Source: Latrodectus hesperus (Eukaryota; Arthropoda; Arachnida; Araneae; Theridiidae). Taken from it: a DNA stretch of 64,000 nucleotides. The DNA is taken from positions 91,425,794 through 91,489,793 of the forward strand of contig CM075853.1 in NCBI GenBank assembly GCA_037975125.1. Reading direction: 5' to 3'. How positions within the stretch are numbered: position 1 is the first letter of the stretch; every line of letters starts with the position of its first letter. The notes beneath the pieces are model-generated. The model saw only the letters and a list, made by a program, of their open reading frames with translations, was not told the DNA's origin and made no database searches. The position numbers and the translations under genes were made by a program. Positions 25,331-36,041 of the stretch are shown piece after piece.

Positions 25331-28110
25331 TTATACTGGCAAATCTCTCATTAGCTGTTTTTGAGCTGGTTAGATTTCCTGTAATATTTATATGTTTTGG
25401 TATGGTATTTTTGATATTGTATTTTTACTACTGTATTCATTGCTTTATAATATATTTATTGCCTTATGTATGCATATTTGTATACGTATTCATTTTTATT
25501 CATTTATGAGAAAATATAACAAGCACATTTACTTAGTTACATGCAATGAAGTTATTGTTTCTTACTTTATTTCAATAGAATTAAGCTTATTCAAGTTCAT
25601 TTTTTAATCATATTTTAAGTAATAAATATGTTAAAAGGGACAAAATTTCACTAATCGCTAATTTTTAAATAAAGTATTGTTTGATAATAAAAAATATACA
25701 CCATTATATAGCTTTAATAGATGCTTAATTATATATAACGCTAATCAACGTACAATTACTAAGAATTGAAAAGATCTTATTAAAAGGATAATATACAATA
25801 TATTAATAAAATATGCAGTTAATTTCAGTCTCAAAATTAATTAATCGGAAAATTATTTAAACAGCAATTCATCTGAAAAATACTTAATTCAAGCTCGAAC
25901 TCATAAACATTGTTACACAAATACATTGTGCAGTCATTTACGCAATTATGTACACTGCATTATATCTCTTGGCAAGTTAGTCTCGCTGTTTTAATGTTTC
26001 TTAATTTTCTTTATTTTGTGGCAAGAATTCTTGCGAAAGTTGTTTAGAGTTGATCAGCATTACATAAAATTTTATTGTTTATATTCATTGGTTCATTTAT
26101 CATCAGAAAACTTTTTGAGCAAAATGTGTTCTGGAATTTAAAGGTTCTTAACTCCTTGATTGTGTAATTTGCTTGGGAACTGAACTTCCCAAAGACAGCT
26201 AGCTTTGCCCCATTGATCCCTCTCTTCAAGATTGATTTGCTGCTTTTCCAATCAATCAAAATCCTTGGATCTTGTGTTTTCTGGGTTCTAACTTCATATC
26301 ACGTTCCTTCTTAAGCTTTAGTGAAGCAACTGAAGGTTTTTACCTGACTGGAGGGTTGATATTTTATTGTTAGTATGGTAACAACTTTGTTGGAATATGG
26401 ATTAAAATCTCTTTCTGATTAATTCAGGTTATTCTTAATGAAGTCTTTAAAACCTGTCTAGTTAGCATTGCAAAAAGCTCCATGATACTCTATTGTTGGG
26501 ATGCAATATCCTGTTCCTTAAAATATTAATAACTGTTATTCAATAACAGTTCTTTAATAACAGTTCTTCAGTAACAGTTTTTTAATAACAGTTTTGTGAG
26601 TACTGTCTATGATATCAATTAAAACCAAAATATTTGATTTGCTAAATTAGATCAGGACGAAATCAAAGTTTTCAAAATGAATCCTTTTTAAATTAGTTTA
26701 CGACTAAATACGTAATAAAACAATATGAAATATTTGCAACACTCTTTAGAGAATTATTATTTGATTTATTTCGTACTTTATTTCGGATACTGACTTTATT
26801 ATCTTATTTTGCCTTAATTGACTTTTGAATGTGTATCTTAATACGAATAACATATTCTGTTTTCTGTATATGTATGTGCAAATTTTCTCACAATATTGCG
26901 ACATTGTTCTATTAAATAACAATGAAACGCATTTTAGAAATTTTAGCTCTCCATAAATTTAATAATTATTAAAGATAATTTTTCACATTTGAGTTATTTT
27001 AAGGGTTTATAATTTTTTTTCGAATAATATATACTTAACAAGTAAAGAAAGTAACATTTAGATATTTTGTTTGTCCAAGATATCGAAGGAATTGGAATTA
27101 ATGAATTTTAAAAAAAGGTCAAGCAACAACTTTTTCAATAGTGAATGAGCATCAAACTTTTTATGAATTAAAATTTCAAAATGACATTTAAGAGAGTCCA
27201 TTTTATTATAATAGATAGCAAATTCTCCTTTTTTTCTTATTTATAAATGAATAAAATATTTTAGGTCATCTAAAATACGTAAATTTATTTAAAACATTTT
27301 TGCTAAGTAATATGAAATTCATTTCAATATTATTAGTTTAATTCAATATTTGAAAACATGTATGCGTCAATACTTTGATTCAATTATTTGATATGAGGTT
27401 TAAGCACACAAATTTTAATAACTAAGCCAATTGAATTAATATATTATTCTAAATATATAATGTGTATATTCAATGTATTAACTTACTTTCCTTATAGATT
27501 TTTCAATTAAAATTGGAATTTTTTCGTTTTACTTACTTTAGACTGTCAGACAAATTTTTTATTCAATACTTCCTTAAAAATATTTTGCTTAAAATTATTG
27601 TAGGCAGTACCTTTTCAGAAAATCTCTTGGTACCTAGTTTAGCTGATTACTGTCAAAGTGACTGCAAAATTAAGAGATTTTGTCTGAATTATTTATTTCA
27701 ATAAATGAAATTTTGTCATGATAAATAATAAAAATTAAGATCAAATGCTTCTGTAAACTTTATGTTTGCCATTTTTGGTTGTCAGACAAAATGCTTCGGT
27801 TTGTAAAATTCTGATAAGAAAACATTTTTCTCAGAAAATATAAACAGTACCTTTGCAGCAGATGTCATTTTTATCCAGTATAGTTAATTAGAGTCAAATT
27901 ACTTTTATTTACTTGAGGAAAATACTTTGTTTCCTTGATTAATTCAAATAAAAGTATCAATGAAGGATATTAATGATGATAAATAAAGAATGAAAATTCA
28001 TAATTAAAACTCGTATTAATGCAAATTGTATTACTATTGCATTATAATTATGATTTTATAAATTGAAATTAAATTATTTGTATTAAACAGAATAGCTATA
28101 CTGAATATAT
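25331..28110. other. AT-rich DNA; small unidentified island at 26080-26330
   Basis: Mostly featureless. At 26044-26259 the minus strand is open for 71 codons (DWKSSKSILKRGINGAKLAV and following) and sits in a slightly G+C-richer island. It could be a decayed retrocopy or repeat, but I recognise no family. Confidence 0.45.
26531..26597. repeat. Short palindrome followed by ~14-bp tandem repeat
   Basis: AACTGTTATT and AATAACAGTT form a perfect 10-bp inverted pair around one base (26531-26551). The right arm then recurs about every 14 bases (AATAACAGTTCTTT and variants) four times. Confidence 0.8.
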
Positions 28111-28113
28111 AAA

Positions 28114-28182
28114 ATCAAATATAATATAAGGTATATTCAAATATAATATAAGGTATCAAATATAATATAATATAAGGTATAT
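28114..28182. repeat. Short tandem repeat of TCAAATATAATATAAGGTA, 3 units
   Basis: Three near-identical ~20-25-bp units that differ by extra TA or TATAA steps. Non-coding. Confidence 0.85.
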
Positions 28183-28895
28183 CATTCATCTTACATATAG
28201 TAAGTAGATTAATTGAATGTTTTATAAATAAATTTTTAATTTCAAAGTCTTTCTAGAAAACACAAAACTAAAAAAAAAAATAAGATTTTAGAAAAGAATT
28301 ATTTTACAGAACTCAAGTGTTTTTTTAATTCTCCTTAATTTTATATTAACATTTATTACGTAGCTGCAGTTGCTGACAATTTAAAATTGCTTAAAGATTT
28401 CTTTTTCTTTCAAAGAATGTAAACTTTGTTTGATGAAAATTGTCATCCTAAAGAGAATATGAAGAACAAAATCTGCTTGTAATTAAAATAAAAAATATTT
28501 TAAACTAATTCTAGAACTAATTATTTTCCATGTTTTTCATTTTAGACCATATTTATTTTAGAGTAGTAAGCAAGAAATATTTCGTATCCTATGTAATGTT
28601 TATTGGTTAATCAAAAGCAAGTAAATCTGTTTCAATGCATTACAGAGATGTAATATAAAAGACATAAAAATTGTGCTATTTTCCATAATTTTGAAAAACA
28701 AAAAACTTGATTTAAAATTGTTCCATTATTTAAATATATATATTTAATGTTTAAAACAAAAGTGATCATATGTTAAGAAATAGTGGTTTTATGTTCAGTT
28801 ACATATAAACTCATTCAAAGATACAGTACATCGTTCACTGTCACTTTAAATTATTAAGAATATTATATCTTTAATATTTATGAATAAATTTATAT
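28183..28895. other. AT-rich DNA, no gene seen
   Basis: No recognisable feature. Confidence 0.55.
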
Positions 28896-29292
28896 ATTCC
28901 TCTTCTTTTTCTTAGAATTGGGTTTGTATGTCATTGAGCACCTCTGCTTTTATCAGCATTTTGTACCATTAACTCCAAACCCAATGTTTCCTAGTTCCAG
29001 TTGCTCGGGTCACCCACTTTATTAATAAAGTCCGATAATCCTTTAATGGAGTCTAGGTGTAACTCTCTAGTATGGATGATGCCTAAAGAAGTTAATCTAG
29101 GGAGGGCAAGAGCCTCGCATTCGTAAATAATATGCTCTGCCGTTTCCTCTTGCGTATGACATTTCCAGCAGATAGGGTCTTGCTGAAACAGTCCCATCTG
29201 GTCAGAAAGTCAGTCATGCTAGGGATAGCTTCCTGACTTTCACCAGAAGAAGATGGTTTGGAGGTCATTTCTACCTCAAGTGAAGGATTCAT
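28896..29292 (-). mobile_element. Non-LTR retrotransposon (LINE) 3' fragment
   Basis: The minus strand ends in CAATGACATACAAACCCAAT followed by an A/G-rich AAGAAAAAGAAGAGG tail at about 28896-28915, which looks like a LINE 3' end. Upstream on the same strand is the C-terminal part of a LINE ORF2. The G+C-richer sequence to 29720 may be further, rearranged LINE sequence. Confidence 0.7.
28991..29218 (-). pseudogene. LINE ORF2 C-terminal Cys/His region, truncated
   Basis: Contains ICWKCHTQEETAEHIIYECE followed by ALPRLTSLGI, which fits the C-x2-C...ET.EH...EC...R...LG zinc-knuckle-like tail after the RNase H domain of many non-LTR retrotransposons. It ends in DPSNWN and a stop. Just upstream the reading slips frame (TDFLTRWDCF in one frame, DQMGLFQQDP in another) and I see no reverse-transcriptase motif. 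It is a 5'-truncated, frameshifted copy. Confidence 0.75.
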
Positions 29293-29720
29293 TGCTGCCC
29301 CTTTACAAGATTGCCTCTGAGTTCCCTTGTCTTTTTCAGCAAGGTCTACTTCAGAGGCTTCACCTGCAAATGCAGAAAGGTTGTTATTTCTTGTGTCTTT
29401 TCAGCCACAAGGTAACAAATAAGCTCAAGTAATATAAGTCCACCCAGCATTGCCTGAGTTACTGGGCAAGGCAAATTACTTTAGAAGTTTGCCAGGCAAC
29501 TAGAGGCTCCGTTAAGACACGATTACCACGGTGCCAAATAACCCTAGACACGGGTCGCATAACACCAATGTTTACGGGAGCTGGTTCACGGCCTCTAATT
29601 CAATATTCAAGGCTACTTTGTCATTCCTACAGGACATTCGGCTATCTACCACTTGCCGACGCGCCTGGTGCTGCTCAAGCCCCAGGAAGGTGCGTGTACC
29701 TCCTGGTTCCAGGAATTTAT
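29293..29720. repeat. G+C-richer stretch, probable repeat of unknown family
   Basis: Unlike the AT-rich surroundings. It contains phrases such as GTTTACGGGAGCTGGTTCAC and GCCGACGCGCCTGGTGCTGC. The plus frame 29531-29743 (CRRAWCCSSPRKVRVPPGSR) is open but matches no domain I know. It may be part of the adjoining LINE or a separate insertion. Confidence 0.4.
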
Positions 29721-29909
29721 ATATTACTTTTCCATATTTATGAATAAATATGATTTATTGAGGTCATTATTTGTGATAATTTTATCCCAAATTTTGTTCT
29801 TTTTAAATTTCCTCATTTTAAATTGAAATTAAGAAATTGTTCTATAGGTATAGAAAAAATTGCATTGAAAAGTAAGTTTCATAATAATAATAATATATAA
29901 TGTATAGAC

Positions 29910-29916
29910 TTCTGTG

Positions 29917-30010
<94 letters not shown>

Positions 30011-30017
30011 CACAGAA
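29910..30017. repeat. 108-bp perfect palindrome with (AT)n core
   Basis: TTCTGTGTAAT (29910-29920) and its exact reverse complement ATTACACAGAA (30007-30017) bracket an uninterrupted AT array, so the whole segment can fold into one continuous hairpin or cruciform. Confidence 0.9.
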
Positions 30018-30078
30018 ATTTAATTAAATTTTAGAAATTACTTAAAATTTAATTTTTTAAGTATCGTATATATATATA

Positions 30079-30386
30079 CAGTATGTCCACTAAAGTCCCT
30101 TGCCACTTTCTTAACTTCGGAACGGCTGCTACTATATTTATAAAAGTAGTGTCCAGGCATAGTAAAGTAGCCATGCGCTACCGAATAAAATAGACTACTG
30201 CGCCACCTGGTGGAAAACTGCGGAGTTAGCATTTCTATCTCGAAAACGGAACGAGATAGAGAGAAAAAGTGATTTACAAAGTTGTAGAGCATCCTCGATT
30301 TAGTACGAAAAGATGCCTTGTAGGCATTAATGTGAAGAATACAACGGTTAAAACGCGCATTTGTTGTTTCGTGGTGTGACGTGACA
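30079..30386 (+). repeat. Left terminal inverted repeat of the DD41D element
   Basis: Complements 31706-32015 with scattered substitutions and small indels. It contains GCGCCACCTGGTGG at 30200-30213, a palindromic-looking CTCF-like motif. Confidence 0.85.
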
Positions 30387-31509
30387 ATTTGATCTAAGAG
30401 AGAAAAAACAAACAAATAGTTATAACAATATACTTTATTTAAGATGTTCAAACTTCTCACCGACATCTGCAATGCACATTTGGATTCTCGCTTGAAGATC
30501 ACGTTGCACACGTTGGAACACGCGACCGTAATGTGTCGTTTAAGGTCCTGCAATTTTTGTGAAGGGGTCGCATACACCTGCTGTTTCAAGTATCCCCTCA
30601 GGAACGAGTCCAGTGGAGTCAGATCAGGAGAACGTGGAGGCCTCTCTTCAAAACCGCTATACCCTAGTATTTGATTGCAAAATTCTTTGACGAGGTACTG
30701 CTTCACTGGAGATGTCTTGTGAGAAGGCGCGCCGTCATGTTGAAACCATATATTCTTAAGATTAAAGAACGGCAGGTTCTCCACAAAATCGGGTATTACC
30801 TTCTGTAGCAATTGTAAATATCGTGGACCCGTTAACGTGCCATTGTAAAATATTGGGCCTATCAGCTTGTGATTGATAAAGAGATCACAGAGAAAGGCCT
30901 ATCAGCTTGTGAGATGATAAATTGCGCACCAAACGTTAATAGCATACCGCATTTGATGTCGAACGTCGACGAAACATTTAGGATTTTCCAGCGCCCAGTA
31001 ATGGATGCTTTGCCTATTGTATATGCCATTCCGTGAAAAGCAGGTTTCGTCCGTTCACATTATATCTGCCAATAATGTTGGCTGGACCTGTATCTGATTC
31101 ATGACGAAGTTGCACCATGCAAAGCGTCGCTCGGCATCCCCGTCCACTAAACCCTCTTCAGGCGTTGTTCGGTATGGATGAGCACCTGATTCGCTTAGGA
31201 TTTTCCAAACCTGACTTTTGGAGAGACCACAGTGTTGACTGATCTCTCTTACGCTGCATTTCGGATATGCAAGGACATATGCTAATACCTCATCCGGTTG
31301 AACTTGCCGTCCTACCTTAGCTAGTCTGCCAGATCGAGGTCGATTAGTAACGTAACCTGTCTCCCTTAAACGTTTTACAACATTTAAGATGGTTTTATAA
31401 GAAGGATGCGGGGGCTTGCAGGGAAACGTTGGTGGTACAACCTTGCTGCTGATCGTACCTTGCGTCGACATTCCCCGTATAGTAAAACCATCTCACAATA
31501 CTCAGCCAT
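30387..31509 (-). pseudogene. DD41D transposase, multiply mutated
   Basis: The likely original start is the ATG at 31507-31509 (MAEYCEMVLLYGECRRKVRS). A frameshift then joins this to the N-terminal helix-turn-helix region in 31055-31471 (LNVVKRLRETGYVTNRPRSG, REISQHCGLSKSQVWKIL). A TGA replaces the Trp just before the first catalytic Asp (stop, then TDETCF). A ~43-base local duplication of GGCCTATCAGCTTGTGA (about 30855-30915) breaks the middle. The C-terminal part carries FQHDGAPSH (second Asp) and SPDLTPLD (third Asp), with 41 residues between, the DD41D spacing. The usual Trp residues around the third Asp are altered (RPPRSP, FLRGYLK). Non-functional; a relative of the intact gene at 57879-58958. 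Confidence 0.88.
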
Positions 31510-31705
31510 GAGCATGAGCATCAACATACTACAGCTCCAAGAAGGAGTCACTTTTATAACCGGCCTGACGTTTCTAACATATTTGCATACTACATATAAA
31601 TTGTTGGAATTATTTTTAATACTTCCGTTCTTCCCATTTCGAAATAAAAATGAAAAATGTTATCACAAAAACGATTTTTGTTTTTTCAAATATGTACACG
31701 TACGA

Positions 31706-32012
31706 TGTGCCACGCCACAGCACGAAACAACAAATGCGCGTTTTAACCGTTGTATTATTCATATTAATGCCTACAAGGTATCTTTTCGTACTAAATTGAG
31801 GATGCTTTACAACTTTGTGAATCACTTTTTTTACCTATCTCGTTTCGTTTTCGAGATACGAATGCTAACTCCACAGTTTTACACCAGGTGGCGCAGTAGG
31901 TGGTTTCATTCAGTAACGCATGGTTACTTTACTGTACCTAGACACCACTTTTATGAATATAGCAGCAGCCGTTCCGAAGTTAAGAGGGTGGCAAGGGACT
32001 TTAGTGGATATA

Positions 32013-32015
<3 letters not shown>
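31706..32015 (-). repeat. Right terminal inverted repeat of the DD41D element
   Basis: Complement of 30079-30386. It carries ACACCAGGTGGCGC at 31881-31894, the mirrored CTCF-like motif with one mismatch at its outer base. Confidence 0.85.

Positions 32016-32092
<77 letters not shown>
32016..32092. repeat. (TA)n microsatellite at the right edge of the DD41D element
   Basis: About 38 TA units beginning exactly at the element's TA target site. Confidence 0.95.
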
Positions 32093-32094
<2 letters not shown>

Positions 32095-32243
32095 CTATAA
32101 ATGCAAAATCAGATGTATAGCCAAAAGCTCAATAATACATAATTAATACATAATTTTTCAATGTATTATTTTCTATTTGGCATTTTTCATTGTATTTTGT
32201 TTCATTATATTATATTCTTTGCATATTTTATAAATTATACTAT

Positions 32244-32248
<5 letters not shown>

Positions 32249-32292
<44 letters not shown>
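32249..32292. repeat. (TA)n microsatellite
   Basis: About 22 units, followed by a degenerate TTTATATT / TGTGTG skirt to about 32343. Confidence 0.9.
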
Positions 32293-32295
<3 letters not shown>

Positions 32296-32349
32296 CATTT
32301 ATATTTATATATATATTTATATTTGTATGTGTGTGCGTTTGTGTTAATA

Positions 32350-33664
32350 CTTCTTAAGCGTATCGGAATATAAACTGATATGATAATATTTTATTATAAG
32401 AAATATTCAGAATCGGAATCTTAAAATTTACATTGAGTAGATTAGATAGGTGTTTAGTTATAACAAGTGTAACCCTTTTTAAATTTTCCTTATTTCAATG
32501 TGACTTGAATTCAACCATGAGATACGTTCCTTTCTCAAAACAGACACATTCCAACTGTTACAAAATGCATTAAAAATATTAGTCATATATTTTGGTATTT
32601 TGCAAATTTAAAATTATCTTATAATTATTTGCATTGCATAGATGTGTTATTCAAGTTATATTGGCTCATTCCTCTTATGTTAAATTAAATTTAACTGATT
32701 CGGATTTACTGAATTCAAGAAAGAAGCTCATTCAATTTAAAAATAAAAGTTGAACCAAATCGAGGGAGCAGTCTTATCTATAAAAATATCAGCCAAGTGT
32801 CTTTCATTAAAGTATGAAGGCAAAATGACATTTTCAAAAGTTTTAGATGCAAATTTTGTAAACGGAGAATTTTTCTCCTTCACATGTGTATACCATTTAG
32901 TATTAAAATTTAATTAATATATTTAAATATTTTTCATATGCTTTAAAATATTATTTACATGCTTTTTTGAAACTAACCTTACAGACAGACTCTTAAACTT
33001 TTAGCTATATCATTTCTATCTTGTTGCTGAAGTCGTATGATGGCTTAGATGATTATAGAATTGAATTATCTGACCTCTTATTACGCATGAGTTTGAAGTG
33101 CTAGTCAAATATGTTTGACATTTTGCAAATTGTTATTACTTATTGTCTAGAAATGGTTGCAATTTAGTAGTACAATGCTGATAATTGTTGCAAAATCGTA
33201 TGCAAATACACTTTTGAAACAAAAAATTAAATTAATTTTGTGGTTTGGTTAGTTTTCCAACCACACATATTATTGATATTGATTCGACGTATTATTTTAA
33301 AGTGTATACATACCAAGGTGATGACTCATTAATTGTATGCTTTCATACATTTATTGCAGTGGTATTGAAAGAAACATTTTATTGATTATAAACAGTAAAA
33401 CATGCCACACTCCTCATTAAATTCTTCTTCTCATTCTTCTAATTGTAGAAATACAATCTTTGTTACTCACTTTCTTTGATTTTTCCTATATTCATGAATT
33501 ATCATTTTCTCTGTATATGTGAACTATACTTATAATTAAAAGATATTTATTTATAATTATAAGATATAGTATTATAATATTCTTCACATTTAAAATGTCC
33601 GATGTTCTTTTTTATTTTTTTTGACAGAAGTCTCAAATTAAATTAATTTAAAATGCAGCTTCTA
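32350..33664. other. AT-rich DNA, no gene seen
   Basis: No recognisable feature. Confidence 0.6.
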
Positions 33665-33932
33665 AATAAATTTTATGCGACCTCCTTCTAGGTGTCAGAG
33701 TGCCTGACTGCTAGTATGAATGTACTTTCTCTCTCTATCTATCCTGTCTTTGTCCTTTCTATGTAGGAATGGGTTGTGAATGGTTGTCTGCCCTACAAAC
33801 AGGTACCTATGGCATCTGTGTACGGAGGAAGTCGGACTCCACTTTTAAATATGGTTCAATTGGAAAGTGGAGCAGTGCACTCTATAATACCAGCCTAGCT
33901 GTCACAAGACAACAACAACAAATGAATTTTAT
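33665..33932 (+). mobile_element. SINE family B, copy 1, with target duplication and AAC tail
   Basis: The insert at 33677-33920 lies between AATAAATTTTAT (33665-33676) and AATGAATTTTAT (33921-33932), a 12-bp duplication with one mismatch. It ends in an (AAC)n tail. The body matches, inverted, 61051-61360: TATGAATGTACTT, TCTCTCTCTATC, a TGGTTGYCT block, GGTACCTATGGCAT, GGACTCCACTTT and TTGGAAAGTGGAGCA. The tRNA head is truncated or degenerate here. The 61-codon open frame at 33769-33954 is inside the SINE and is not a gene. Confidence 0.85.
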
Positions 33933-33934
33933 TT

Positions 33935-35003
33935 TAGATATGATAATAATGTAGTTAATTAAGATTGGGATTATATTAAAATTGGTAAAAAGATAAGTTT
34001 TTTTAGCATTTTTTCTAATCAACTGAAAATATTTACATTATTAATTATTTTATAATATATTTGATGAACACACACTTCTCTTTTAAGTATTTTTATTTTC
34101 TAGTTTATTTTTTGTAATACATTGCTGCTTATTTTATTAAAATTCGAAAAGCATAATGTTTGCTTATTTTTCTCATACCAGGAACATTGTAGAAAAATTT
34201 CTTATATTAAATTCATAGAATTGTTATTTTGCAAAATAAGCTTCATTTATTTAAATATAATTAGGGTTCTAATTTAATTTATAATGCATTCATTAAAATA
34301 ATTTTAATACATAAAAATATAAAAACCTCAGCAATTATTTCATTAAATGGCGAATCAAATGTAATTGGAATTTAAAGCTGTGTTATTCATTTACTGGAAT
34401 ATTTCGGAAAAAATGGATTATCTTTCTCAAAAAATAGTTAATGGAATGAATGATTTTTTCAATATTTTTCTTTAGACTGAGCTCAAATATTGCTTGAAAA
34501 ATGTCTTTTGATAAAGATATTTTTGAGGAAACAAGTTTACTGATAAAAATATTTTTGTTTAGAAGAAATGTCTTCATTAATAATCCAAGAACACATCAAC
34601 GAATCTCAAAATATTTTTAAATATTGTGAAATTAAGGCGTATATGATAGCTTATATAAACCTATTAATTTATTAATGGTTTTCAAAAATTGATTAAGATA
34701 ATTTCGTACTTTAAAATTTAAAAGTATGGTTAAAATATCTTAACTTTTAGTAATTCACACAGCATATAATAAAACGCAGGTATGATACTTAACTAGTAAT
34801 TTTAAAAACTTATTAGGTTGTTTTAACAATTTAATATAAAATATGTGCAAAAACAATTATCTCTTAATGTGAAGTTAATTAATTAGAGTATGTTTAAGAT
34901 TTTATTTTTAAATTATAAATTAATATACATATAAAACATTTTTTTCATTTTTCTCAACATTTTATCAGAAAGCAAAATACATTTGTATATAAACTAAACT
35001 ATA
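33935..35003. other. AT-rich DNA, no gene seen
   Basis: No recognisable feature. Confidence 0.6.
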
Positions 35004-35160
35004 CTCCGTGGCACGACAACACATATGGGACCAGGCCTACAGATCTCATTACTGTTTCCATGACTGAGGGTGCGAAGCCGATGTCCCAGTTAGGTGGTCA
35101 GTCTAACGTGAGACCCCTAGTGTTCAGTTCCTAAGCATGCTTGGTACTCAGGTATTGAAG
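35004..35160 (-). mobile_element. SINE family A, copy 3 (body only)
   Basis: Minus-strand copy of the family A body: GAGTACCAAGCATGCTTAGG, a CTAACTGGGACAT block and the end GTCGTGCCACGGAGT. It lacks the tRNA head, like copy 2. Confidence 0.8.
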
Positions 35161-35770
35161 GAAAATTAAAGAAAGGTGAACAAACAGAAAAATATTAGAG
35201 TTGATTAAGATTTTCACTAATTATTAAACTGCTTTTTCTTAAAATGATGAATAATCTTTCACCATAGGAGACTAGGATAAATAAATGCTTATAACTTTAG
35301 CTTTTAAAAGCCAAGAAAATAAAACAATTGCATTAAATAAAAATAATTTCTCGTAAAATGAATTTCCAGTTAATTCTAATTTTTCCAAATCATTTTACGT
35401 TACAAATCTACAATCTCAAATACAAATATGCATAACAGAGAATATGCATATAATAAAAGAAACGACTCTTTAACAAACACATTTTTATTGAATTTTATCA
35501 AAAATATTTATTTAAATAATATTATATCTTTCAAAATCCTATTTTCATTTACTGCCAATAAAAAACTGGAATCTAATTAATGATGTTTTCTTTTAGATAA
35601 GACAATAATAAGACCATTCATTAACATCTATGAGTTTTTATAAACTGTTATAGTACAAGAATAAACTATTCCCCAGAGAGTATTTTCAACATTAAAAGTA
35701 TTCTTTATCTTTGAATGAAAAATTTGGGGAAGGTTTTAATACAGTTATGTATTTATTAGTTCCTACCAGA
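35161..35770. other. AT-rich DNA, no gene seen
   Basis: No recognisable feature. Confidence 0.55.
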
Positions 35771-36041
35771 AGTAACTTGGCACAGGTGCCGTATAATCCC
35801 TGATTCCAAATTCTGAGAATAGTGATTTTTTGGCGGAATTTCTTATGTATCTGGCAACATCGTTTTCATTACGTCATAGAGATGGGAGACATATAAACAT
35901 TATACAGTAAATTCTATTTTGGCAACCCTAGTTTTACGTTATCGCCCACATCACGATACGCCATCTTGGCAACATTTCTTCATCGCCAAAAAAATTCAAA
36001 ATTTGGAATCATGGATTATACGCCACCTGTGCCAGTAACAT
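35771..36041. mobile_element. MITE, copy 2 of the ~254-bp family, with near-perfect 8-bp target duplication
   Basis: The element 35779-36033 starts GGCACAGGTGCCGTATAATC and ends with the complementary sequence. It matches the copy at 20494-20746 along its whole length, including CCAAATTCTGAGA, TTTTTTGGCGGA, CATCTTGGCAACATTTCTTC and GGAATCATGGATTATACG. It is flanked by AGTAACTT (35771-35778) and AGTAACAT (36034-36041). An 8-bp duplication points to a hAT-like or P-like transposase in trans and away from the TA-specific families in the rest of the window. Confidence 0.88.

Larger units (their letters stand above)
30079..32015 (-). mobile_element. Complete DD41D transposon with ~308-bp terminal inverted repeats, inactive
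   Basis: The left end CAGTATGTCCACTAAAGTCC (30079 on) and the right end (to 32015) are inverted copies. The similarity runs about 308 bases inward, to about 30386 and 31706. Shared landmarks are GTGTCCAGGCATAGTAAAGT versus its complement, and a GCATTTGTTGTTTCGTG inner edge. TA lies on both sides (30077-30078, 32016-32017). Total length is 1,937 bp, with a transposase on the minus strand. The right end abuts a long TA array. The large open frames 30038-30811 and 31406-32146 run through the inverted repeats and are not extra genes. Confidence 0.9.

Noticed and set aside
31406..32146. 246-codon open frame on the plus strand with a Tyr-Ile repeat tail
   Set aside because: It runs antisense to the DD41D transposase start, through the terminal repeat, and into the TA array; the tail is translated microsatellite.
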